This document shows, piece after piece, positions 1 to 8,882 of a stretch of DNA of 64,000 nt. The number at the start of each line of letters is the position of its first letter. The first letter of the stretch is position 1. Below the pieces are notes generated by a model that had not been told where the DNA came from, made no database searches, and worked only from the letters and a program-made list of their open reading frames with translations. The DNA lies in contig NC_016460.1 in NCBI RefSeq assembly GCF_000226115.1, forward strand, positions 2,666,001-2,730,000, written 5' to 3'. Both the position numbers and the translations under genes were made by a program. The DNA comes from Thermothielavioides terrestris NRRL 8126 (Eukaryota > Ascomycota > Sordariomycetes > Sordariales > Chaetomiaceae).

Positions 1-471
1 ATACGAGGGCACGAGCACCTGTACCCCATCCCAATGGCTGGAGTCCTGCGCAAGAACCGAAGAGCCCGTGAGCCCGTCGTAGCGGCACTGGTCAGCGCAG
101 CAAGAAGAAGAATCAGACCCGGGTGACAACCTTCATGAAAACCCCGGGTCATCGGAAGCTTGCCCGGTGTGGGCCGAGTTAGCTCTGTTCAGATGTGACA
201 AGCCTGGCCGGACTTGACAGAGCACGGCTAACCTACACGTCCAGGCAATGAAGAATATCGTCGACGTTGACGCTTCCTCCGAAACCAAACGACGTTCGTA
301 TAAATTCTGCAGGTTCCCTCCATGTTGCCGCCGCAGGGAGAGGAAATGACACCACGATTACCCCTAGGACGGGTATACGCTGGTCGATCCCGGCTGTGGC
401 GTCTTCACTCGACGGCGCATATCGCTGTCCGGTCCCACTTCTTTGATGCAGCGGGAATTGAAGTACGTGGG

Positions 472-973
472 CTAGACGCCCGGGAGCGTGTGGTCCTCCA
501 GATAGGGCGGCTTCGCATCCCAGCCGTGGCGATCGTGCTGGCTCGCGACGAAGTCGTTGACCTTGTCGCGGAACTCTTGGCTGCCCAGCTTGACAAGGGT
601 CAGGTTCCTTCCCATAGTCGACGAGAACGACGGGAAGGTCGACCTTGTGGTGTGCCGTGGCCCAGTCGTAGTCGTCAAACCAGAGGTTGAAGGCGAAGAT
701 GGTCAGATAGTCCCACTCGAGGATGGTCATGAGCCTGGCGCGGCTCGCTACCGGGTCGATGCCGAGTGTGCGGCATGCGCTGATGACCACCTCGTCGTTC
801 CCGAGGGAATAAAGGGGCGATTTGCTTCGCAAAAAGACGGCGACCCGCATAGCGCCTTGTTTCTGGAGCAGGTCGGTGACTCGCTACGACGGGTTAGAGG
901 TATTGATAAAAACCAGAGCCATCAGTGAAGAACGATTAGGCTTATTGCTTACCTGGTCGAATTGGAGAGCCAT
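472..973 (-). pseudogene. Frameshifted gene of unknown function
   Basis: A coding-like stretch reads from ATG at 973 (seven codons, MALQFDQ), through an intron at 884-952 (GTAAGC donor, TAG acceptor), into a long second exon from 883 containing RVTDLLQKQGAMRVAVFLRS and then an aromatic-rich segment (ILEWDYLTIFAFNLWFDDYD). Near 605-625 the sense frame shifts by one base: before it I read LPVVLVDYGK, after it LVKLGSQEFRDKVNDF, ending in TAG at 472-474. No intron could fit at the switch, so this is a frameshift or a sequencing error. I do not recognise the family. The start lies about 300 bp from the divergent UCH remnant. It could be a live gene if the base count is wrong here, but its two neighbours are also broken. 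Confidence 0.5.
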
Positions 974-1271
974 TGTATGCGACAGGCGCCAGGTGGGCTG
1001 CGGATGGAGAGTGAAGCGAGGAGGGAACTGAGTAGAGAAGTCATCCGACCGTGCGCAGACTGCCTTGGACTATACCGTTAGGGCAACACTTGTGTGGTGG
1101 GCTGATGCTGGAGATAACATAATGTAAACATAGCGGTCAGTCAGGCGGGAGTTGCGCTCTTCGTCGGAAGCTTCCGGCTGGTCACCGAGTATGTCCTCCT
1201 GGCGTTGGTATATGCCAGATGATTCAGTGACCAGCAACGGAAGTGTCAGGTCTCATCAGAGGGCCACAACG

Positions 1272-1945
1272 ATGAGCACTTACAGCAAGCATTTCATTCC
1301 ACTTGAGTCTACTCCCGATGTCTTCAGTATGCTGATCAGTCCGCTAGGTGTTCCACCATCTCTTCGTTTAGGACGTTCTCTAGCTTCATGGGCCACATCT
1401 CTTCCCTTGTCCAATCCTCGCCCTGGTTCTTGTTATGCCGACGGCAGATGGCTATGAGAGGCGGAAAGCCGTTGAAGATACAATGTACGAGGAGAGCGGG
1501 CTGTACAAAAATATCGTCTGGCATAAGCAAACCATCAACAATGCGCGCAGTCTCTATGCTATCTTGCGAGCACTGAGTAATGGTATGTATGGTTCTTGAC
1601 GCGCTTGGTAAGTCTCATTTCTTCTTACTAGAATCTAGGAACACACTCTCTGATCGAAAGCATGATTGAAGCGCCACCAGACAAACGGGTCTTATTTCTG
1701 GAGGGCTCTTCAAACTTGAAGAAGCGTATACAAAAGTTTCCTCGCAGGATACTTCAAGGGTCCCGGATAACGCTGAAGACGAAGTTGACTTCCACTATGT
1801 TGGCTCTGCCAAGTCGCAAAACACACGCCGAGTGCCTGAGTTGGACGACGATCGGAGAGGCCCAACAGATAAAGGACTGGTGCTCGGCCTGGAAGAGCAT
1901 GTACTTGCTCCAGGTGGTGTGAATGTCATACGGAGAGATAAGAAC
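1272..1945 (+). pseudogene. Decayed ubiquitin C-terminal hydrolase (peptidase C12, UCH)
   Basis: Reading across frames gives an almost complete UCH domain: KHFIPLESTPDVFSMLI at the N-terminus, MPTADGYERRKAVEDTMYEE, then QTINNARSLYAILRALSN, an intron at 1583-1638, and after it VDFHYVGSAKSQNTRRVPEL with GPTDKGLVL and LAPGGVNVIRR, ending at a donor GTAAGT at 1946. In active UCH enzymes the nucleophile lies in the NAC motif; here the codon is CGC, giving NAR. The catalytic His (DFHYV) and Asp (PELD) positions are still present. Other lesions are a frameshift near 1371, an in-frame TAG right after Asp-Val-Leu (about 1381), and a second frameshift near 1715. The expected C-terminal exon was not found. 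UCH enzymes cleave small adducts from the ubiquitin C-terminus in cytosol and nucleus; this copy cannot. Confidence 0.8.
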
Positions 1946-2179
1946 GTAAGTACGTCGTGGGTAAGCTGTCTAAGAAGGATTTGTTGTTGACACGTTTCGT
2001 TGACGGACCATAGAGCTGTCCGTAAGGGGCAACCGCGAGCAGTTAGGGGCGATTATGCCCCCGCTCCGGGCACGGCAACTTCACAGATCATCGAGACCAG
2101 ACCTAACTGTGACACTCTCTACAGCAAGGATAATCCAGGGGACCAAGACGAGGCCAAGGTCTACGACCCAAATCTCTTT

Positions 2180-3108
2180 CTACTCCGAGATGATCGGCTT
2201 AAAGTCCAACACAGCAAGCACCACCGCAAGCAGAGCCAAGCAAACGTTACCGACCCCTGACGTCGTAGTCAAGTCGATCTGGGTCTCGACAACGCAGACG
2301 GCGCCGGCCCCGGAGGAGGACGACCCGTGCGGCGTGGGGCTCGGCCCGGTCAGCGGCTCGGCGCCGGCGGTGATGGCGACGGGCGCGAAGCTGAAGTTGT
2401 CGTCGCCGCTCGTCCAGTTGTAGCGGTAGGCCGAGAAGGTGTCGTCCCGCGACGCTGTTCCGCGGGCGTACCACGCGCTGCCGACCTGCGTCAGGTTGCA
2501 GGCCGCCTGGACGGTGCCGTTGAGCGAGTAGCGGTTGACGCTTTTGGTTTTATTTCTTGAAGCGTGGTTGGGCAATGTCAGTCGTCAAACCGGTGAAGGC
2601 CATGGGAAACGGGGTAGAAGGAAAGAAGGGAGGGGAACCCGGGAAGAGGTGGCCGGCGCTTGCATCGTGTGGCTTGCCGTGTAGCGGGTGCCCGTGAAGA
2701 TGAATGTCGCGGACCCTTGCGTGACGGTGCTCCGCTGGCCGGTGGCGTTCTCGGGATACCAGTGTCCCGCTGTGTGAGGACGCGCGCGTGGGGATGGCGG
2801 TGGTGATGTTGTCAGTGCGGGTTGCCAAGGGCAAGGGCCGGCGGTCGACGTGTGTGGTGATGATGTAGGTGGTCAGGTTGTTAACGATATCGACTGCCAC
2901 GACGGAGCCCGGAGTCACGGTGGAACAGTGTGTACGGGAGGCCCTCGTAGGCTCGCTCGTTGAGGAAGAAGAGGTCGATGATGCGGGCGAGGATCGCGGT
3001 GGCAGTGGCCGTTGTTGTTACTGCTCCATTTTAGGCAAAGGCTGGACTGACAGCGACGAAGAGGCTGAGGAGGAGGAGAAGCAAGACAGGACCTTCTGGA
3101 GAAGCCAT
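2180..3108 (-). pseudogene. Broken secreted/anchored N-glycoprotein gene
   Basis: From ATG at 3108 a textbook signal peptide is read (25 residues, with a run of six leucines, ending SPAFA), followed at once by TAA (3031-3033) where the family-like reading would continue NGAVTTTATATA and LARIIDLFFLNERAYEGLPY. The sense frame then shifts near 2930 to SVVAVDIVNNLTTYIITT, shifts again near 2757 to WYPENATGQRSTVTQGSATF, and resumes after a probable intron or insertion near 2570-2660 as YSLNGTVQAACNLTQVGSAW, with a hydrophobic C-terminus typical of a GPI or membrane anchor. N-glycosylation sequons are frequent. This looks like a fungal surface protein of unknown function that has lost its frame. 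CAA to TAA is the simplest origin of the first stop. Confidence 0.65.
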
Positions 3109-5027
3109 CTCAATCTCTAGTGCCGCCTGTCCGAGCAACAGTACAGGGGTCACATTGAGCAGACTCCCGTATCAGAGCAAGCACTCGGATGAACAGAGGA
3201 GCTGCCCTATGACGGAGACCCGACTCGCTTGGCATCTAGTGAACACCAAGTCGACCTGGCGGTGAGAAGCAAAAGTATGAAACAAGCGGACGGTCACCGG
3301 GCCAGCCAATGAGAGACTTGGGGAAGGAAACTCGACGGCGTGGAGGGGAAGTCGCACGCCATCGACAGATATATGTATTTACCCTTGCCGGAAGCGCATC
3401 CCTTCCCGCCTTCGCAACCCATATCGCTCAACGATAGAAGGGAAACCAAAGTGAGGTAAGCACGCCCGAGCTGCCCTTCAACGGGGAGACACTCAACGGC
3501 GGGGGTGATTCCAGGGACTCAGAGGCGGCGAGAAGGGAGTTTAGCCGGCGGGGGCCGCGAAACTCACGATTCGCTGGCGATTGCGATCCTCATACTTGGA
3601 ATGCGTATACGCTAAATAGCACGATGGTCGTTAAGAAGTGCGTCCTTGGCTCTGGGTCGCGCTCGACATATATTGCATTGCACGTGGCCCGGCCCGTCCC
3701 AGGCAATGCGCCAGTGATTTACGCATTCTGTCTCCCTTCCTCAGGGGCCGAGCCGTAACGAGACCATCGCCGGGTTTTGTCTACCTTGGGAACCGGGGCG
3801 GCCGGCCGAGACAAGTCCCCGCGCGGACGGTAGCAAGAGGGTGTGCCAAGACAACCGCCACTCCGATACCCGGGAATGCAGTCGGACGTTGGACGGTTCG
3901 GCGGCAACTGGCCGGGTCCGGGCCCCATCCGCCAATCCGGCAGCCGGCAGGCCATGTGGGGCTGATAGGATCAGAACGAGAGAACAGAGTGAAGAAGAGC
4001 GGTGAAAAACATGGCAGTGTACACGTGTCCGGATACTTGGACGACAAGAAAAGAACGCGAAAAGAAGACAACGCCTCGGCAAACACGCCGCGGGACCCAG
4101 CAGCTCGCCAACAGAGACAGGGTCCATCCTCTTCCTCTCACTCCCTTGTTGGTGAGGATCGGATGAGCGGTAAAGGAAGATCAGCATACGGGCTCTGCCA
4201 CAGTGGCAGATGCTTCCTCGGCATCCATGATCAGGAAGGGGGAGAAAAAAAAAATTGCAGGAACACATTTTCATGCAGCACAATGCAACAAACACCGTTG
4301 TACGGAGTACACTACCGAGGTAGCATAACTCCCTCGTGTTCACAGTAATTGCTCACTCATCATCGGCCTTACTGTGGCACTTGATGGCAGCCGCCCAAGC
4401 CCCAAGCAGAGTTAACGTTACGTTACCCGCCCGTCAAAGTGCAGGGCGGAACTGTCAAGGCCAAAAAACTGGGGTTGAAACAAACCTTGTGGGCCGTGGG
4501 CCGGCGCTAGCCAATCAGGCCCCACAGATCCGCAAAATCGCAATTTCCGAGCAGACCCACATGGGAAATTGGACCATGCCCGCTGTTTTCCCGTCAACAT
4601 CAGATCAGGGGCGGGCACCAAGGACTTGGGGAGACCCTCGAGTTTGGTGCGCCAGTCTCCCTCCACAACCTACGCTATACTCAGGTACCTACCGAGGTAC
4701 TGGAGCATGCAAGCAGACAGTCGATCAACGCGCGCAAACACAGCACGTCGTCAATCAGAACAGCAGGCAAGTCGTCAGCATCATTTTTGGGGGGTAAAAA
4801 AAAGACGTTCATCAGCCGTTCCACACAATGAACGCCAAAAAAAATACAATTAGAAGATTAAGTACACTGCGAGGTATCATGCCATTAATCCGCTACCTGA
4901 AGAAGACGTATCCAACAAATGAACCAAGTGCCTCCCATTCAGCAGCGGCCTTCCTTCGCGGGCTCCACGGTCCCCAGCAGATGCTTGACCAGGGGTAGCA
5001 CAGGGCCGAAAGAGAGAAGACTTGAAT
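3109..5027. other. Intergenic, no supported gene
   Basis: About 1.9 kb between the broken secreted-protein gene and the GPI-protein gene. Several open frames exist (for example 3638-4348 plus and 3741-4343 minus) but they overlap each other on both strands, lack recognisable domains and look like chance in GC-rich DNA. The dispersed motif GGTACCTACC occurs at about 4684-4693. Otherwise I see nothing in it. Confidence 0.5.
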
Positions 5028-5705
5028 TTAAGCGAAGATGGCGAAGAGACCGGCAGCAGCGGCGAGAAGGGCAGAGCCGCCCATGGTGGCAGCGCCGGCG
5101 GTGAAGGTCGGCTGGGCGGGGGTGGTGGGGGTCAGGCCGCTCGACGGGGAGCTGGCGGCCGCGCTGGTGGGGCACGGGACGGCGACCGTCTCGTAGATGA
5201 TGGTGGGGATGACGGTCGTGATGGAGGTCTTGATCGTCTTGACCGAGCTGGTGGGGCACGCGGGAGCAGCGGTGGTCAGGGTGGTGGCCGGGGGCGGCGG
5301 CGGCGGGATGTAGGAGCCGGTGCCGGTCGGCACGGGCTGCTCCTCCGACGCGCTGCCGGAGGGCGTCGAGCCGGCCTCGGCGGTCGAGGTGGGCTGAGCC
5401 TCCGTGACGGGGCAGACGGTGGTCGAGACGGCGATGGTCTCGGTGACAACCGTGGTCGACTCAGCCGGGCAGTGGGAGACGGTGTCCGGGCACTGGGTGA
5501 CGGTGCGGGTGGTGGTCGAGAAGATGGTCGAGGTGGTCAGGGGGACGACCGAGGACGAGACCACGGTGCTGCGGGCCGGGCAGTTGGTGACGGTGGGCGC
5601 GCACGAGGTGATGGTGTAGTACTCGGTCGAGTAGACAGTGCTCTCGGCCTGCTCGTGGGCGAGGGCGGCGCCGGCGAGGGCAACGGTGGCAACGGCGAAA
5701 CGCAT
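5028..5705 (-). CDS. GPI-anchored Ser/Thr-rich cell-wall protein
   Basis: A 225-residue single-exon protein. Residues 1-16 form a signal peptide (MRFAVATVALAGAALA). The body is Thr/Ser/Val-rich with spaced Cys-Pro motifs (for example TVTNCP, TVTQCPDTVSHCP, STTVCP, AVPCP), suitable for O-mannosylation and disulfide bonding. A Pro-rich linker (PPPPPP) and a Ser/Pro/Thr stretch follow. The C-terminus has small residues (GAATMGGSA) then a hydrophobic tail ending FAIFA, as expected for GPI-anchor attachment and transfer to the plasma membrane or wall. No enzymatic domain is visible, so the role is structural or adhesive by inference. The 5' neighbour is a MITE-like element about 500 bp upstream of the ATG. 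Confidence 0.85.
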   Translation of the reverse strand: MRFAVATVALAGAALAHEQAESTVYSTEYYTITSCAPTVTNCPARSTVVSSSVVPLTTSTIFSTTTRTVTQCPDTVSHCPAESTTVVTETIAVSTTVCPVTEAQPTSTAEAGSTPSGSASEEQPVPTGTGSYIPPPPPPATTLTTAAPACPTSSVKTIKTSITTVIPTIIYETVAVPCPTSAAASSPSSGLTPTTPAQPTFTAGAATMGGSALLAAAAGLFAIFA

Positions 5706-5890
5706 CTTGGCGACTGTTTTGGGGTTTCGTTTAAGTAGTAAAGATCGACGAAAGCAGGAAGCTTTGTGGCGTTGTGAAAGAGTGGACGACCGAAGTCAAA
5801 GAGCTTTGATGGAGCTTGAATTGGCTTGCGTGAGCTGAGGAGAGAAAAGGGAAGAAGAGGGTGGCTTGATGGGGGGAAGCCGGGCCTTCG

Positions 5891-5897
5891 TTAAATA
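5891..5897 (-). promoter_or_regulatory. TATA-like box upstream of the GPI-protein gene
   Basis: On the minus strand the sequence reads TATTTAA about 190 nt before the ATG at 5705, a plausible distance for a fungal TATA element. No experimental support is visible in the sequence. Confidence 0.3.
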
Positions 5898-6201
5898 CCC
5901 TGCTTCGACTCCATCCGACACCCCCGAGAGGAGAGAGGAAGAGGGGTGGGAAATTGCCGTCAGCGCCGGCTGCCCATTTCGGAGGGCGCTAATCCAGGGG
6001 CTCGGTGGAGGGCAGCATTCATTCGCAGGGGATGATCAGGTCTGCCCCAGCGGTGGCGGGCGGATGCCATAGAACAGCGCAACTTCGGCGGTACCCACCG
6101 TGTTTGCGGACCGGCCATCCTTTTTCAGGAATCCCGGGAACAGGGGTTTTTGTTGCGGAGCTTGGCTACGCAGGACGCTCCATTTCCAGGGGTTATGGCT
6201 A

Positions 6202-6612
6202 AAGAGGTCCCGCCAAGACTAATTTCGGAGACTGCCGCTTACAAGTATTTACAATCGCCACGGGATGAGCGGGGCCACGACGGGGCCGCGACGACTTCGA
6301 GCAACATCAACAACGAACAATCGTAAAGACTCGTTGCAACAACTTTACGAAACCTCAACTAAATCGAAAAAAAAGAAAACGAAGTTAACCCTCACCTTAA
6401 CCTTGACCCTTACCCTAACTATAACCCTCACCCTAACTAGCGGGGGGCTGGCGCCGCCCCCCGCACCCCCGGCGAACTAACCTGTAGCTAACCCGTGGCG
6501 ATAGTGCAAACCCCTTGGCGATAGCGAAAACGCCTTGGCGATCGGGGTTGCGTAAAAACGTTGTAAAAACATTGCCGACAATTGGCCGAAATTAGTCTTG
6601 GCGGGACCTCTT
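6202..6612. mobile_element. MITE-like inverted-repeat element, copy 1
   Basis: A 411-bp element bounded by 27-bp terminal inverted repeats (6202-6228 and 6586-6612) that share GAGGTCCCGCCAAGACTAAT. It is flanked by TA (6200-6201 and 6613-6614), the target duplication expected of Tc1/mariner-type transposition. Removing the element and one TA restores the palindrome ATGGCTAGCCAT. It encodes no protein. Inside are a poly-A-rich stretch, a degenerate telomere-like tract (6384-6440), a GC hairpin and three TTGGCGAT repeats. A related, inverted copy lies at 31982-32361. It is probably non-autonomous and moved by a transposase encoded elsewhere (inference). Confidence 0.85.
6384..6440 (-). repeat. 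Degenerate telomere-like tract inside MITE copy 1
   Basis: About nine imperfect units of the CCCTAA type (CCCTCACCTTAACCTTGACC and onward, including CCCTAACT twice). It is interstitial, lies between the element's inverted repeats, and has a counterpart in copy 2, so it belongs to the element and does not mark a chromosome end. Confidence 0.8.
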
Positions 6613-8882
6613 TAGCCATCAGCTTTCCAGGTCGGTTGGCTGGGAGGCGCTTCGTTAAGTGGTCAGCCGTCAATCAAATTGACCGCATCCATGCAGTGCT
6701 CTCATTTGTTGGTCAACGGCCGTTCACTTCACCTTCCCAGGACGACCTGCCATCCACTCGTTGTCCTGGACATACACTACGGGTAGGGGCCCACTACAGA
6801 GGTACGCGGTAAGGAAGTTCTGAGAGGGCCAATTTCGCCTGGAGGTTTGCATTTGCCACAAGACGATGACCGACATTTGACCAAAAGACGTCGGCTGGCT
6901 TTTGGCGCTGCCCTGCAACTCCTTTTGGCAAACCCGGCCCAATCTGCAATCACTTTAACTACACTAGGTAAGGGTGTGTACGCTAATTATTCGCAGATCA
7001 ACACGAGAACTGTGGGGAGAGAGATGGGACACACTCCGCCAGAACGATGAGTGACACGCTTGCGCTTGCGCGCGTCTCGCCCGTGACGTGTGCTCGGACA
7101 AGGTGCGGATAGTTTGCGGCTGCATCCGTACACTGCCAGGTATGGAGCATGTCCCAAGTATCTGCTCGCTCTTCTCCCAGAAACAATGTTTGGCCGTCTC
7201 TCCGCGGCATCTTCGCTTGCCCTCTCAGATGGAAGTCAAGAAACAACCCTTCAACTGAATCCCAATCCACAATCGGCTCTACTGCATCCTACGCGGAACC
7301 TACACTACTGTGCACCTAGTATACAGGTAGGTACCTCATTTGAGAGCCGACACTGCGTGAACAGGAAGCCCATATTGCGGGGTACCGTTTGAGTGCAACA
7401 CTAATGCAGGTACGGCCGGCGTTCAAGCTTCTCATTCGACCAGGTGTTGTCCCCCAGGCAGCCACGAACCCTGGCCAGGTACTTTGTAGTGCAAGCGAGA
7501 TAAAGTTTTCCGTCAGACTTTGGCACTGTATGGATGCATGTATCCGTGCCATCTCCAAGATGAGAATCCGGGTTGCAGTGTGCTCGGCGGCTATTTGAGC
7601 TTGACATGCTTAATTTTAATCCGATCTTGGAACCCAGGAAGCATGACTGGTGCTTCGGGGATCCAGTCCGAAAAGGACAAAATCCCGGCGCTCCTGTGAG
7701 AGGGCTCCCTCCGTGGTGCTCCTGCGTCGCCTTGACCCGCTCGCACACACGGCCGTTAGTTCACAGCTCCAGTCCATCCAAACAGACGATGGAACGTTTA
7801 CCTGCCAGGCTCGGCCCCTTCGCAATCACGGCGTGTATGTACGGAATAGTCCTGCGATAATGCCGTCTTATTGTCGGCGTGGATTAGAACACCGAGCAAG
7901 CATGGTCACGGCTCCGGCGGTAGGCATACTCGAACGCGATCTGTGTTTTCCTGGGCCTGTTCGCTTGTATATGGCATGATTGAATCGGAGACGAATGTCT
8001 TCGGTGAGTCGAAGGTCCCCATCGTGGGCATCGTACGTATATCCCAGTGCCTTTCGCTCCAAAGGCTGGGTCGCAATCCCGAGAAACAACATCATCTTGG
8101 AAGCAGCGCCGATGTGCATGCATTGAGATGGTTTCTGTCATAATTACTGCAAGATCCCCTCTCGCAGAGGCGACCCCGATGCCAAAGCCTTCTTGCTCGG
8201 CGCGTCTCTCCTACTGCTTCTTGCATTCTTCGTTCGACGAACAAATCAGAATTCATGATGGAGGAATGGCGAGACCAATGCCGACCTCCTACGCAGACTC
8301 ACCGAGGCGCTCTCTCGAGAAGCCCGTACATACAGGAACCACCACCCCCTCGATCGGCAACGGCGCCGCCGACAGAGCACGCCGGTTCCCCTCGGCAAGG
8401 CAACGGAGATGGACCGCGAACTCACGGTATGAGCCAGCCCACCGAGTGCACCGAGTGCAGGACGAGCTTCGACATGAGCTGAGAAGCCGCCCCAAGCCAC
8501 CGGAGTGCAGCCTCTGCGACAGGGGGTTTGCGTGCGCAAACGGGAGGCACACAATGCCACAACCCGAAGGTCGACACAGGTGTATCAAGCCAGTAGTTAT
8601 AGCGACCGCTGATTTGGCAATTCCCAGGCCATCCGAGGAGCTCTTCGTTCGCATCCCTAGGCTAGAGCTGCTGTATGGAGCCAGAATGCACCAGGAGCTC
8701 GTGTTACGTCTACTGCGAAACAAAAGCTGTGTCTCCCTACACTACTGCCAACCAGTTCTCTCAAGGATATATCTATCGCGTCAGTGATATTCACACCCGA
8801 AAGCACACCCACAGCCCTCTCCTTTACTCCTGAACGGAATCATGGCTATCCCTCTCGCAAGTTCCCCCCCGTTCCAGAAAAC
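6613..8882. other. Intergenic, possible gene relic at 8147-8442
   Basis: About 2.3 kb without a supported gene. On the plus strand around 8147-8442 one frame reads a hydrophobic stretch (AFLLGASLLLLLAFFVRR), a TGA at about 8254, and then continues in the same frame as TNADLLRRLTEALSREARTY; this might be a broken small membrane protein, but I cannot name it. A minus-strand frame at 7868-8119 also looks coding-like without a recognisable domain. The remainder shows nothing. A GGTAGGTACCT motif lies near 7326. Confidence 0.35.

Noticed and set aside
472..3108. Repeat-induced point mutation (RIP) as the cause of the broken genes
   Set aside because: The region is not AT-rich; several lesions are indels and the UCH Cys codon change is T to C, although the TAA at 3031 alone would fit C to T.
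5022..5738. 238-codon Gly/Arg-rich plus-strand frame
   Set aside because: Reverse of the Thr/Ser/Pro-rich GPI protein; the minus-strand frame has the signal peptide and anchor.
6384..6440. True telomere or chromosome end
   Set aside because: The repeats are degenerate, internal to a transposon-like element, and recur inverted at 32.1 kb.
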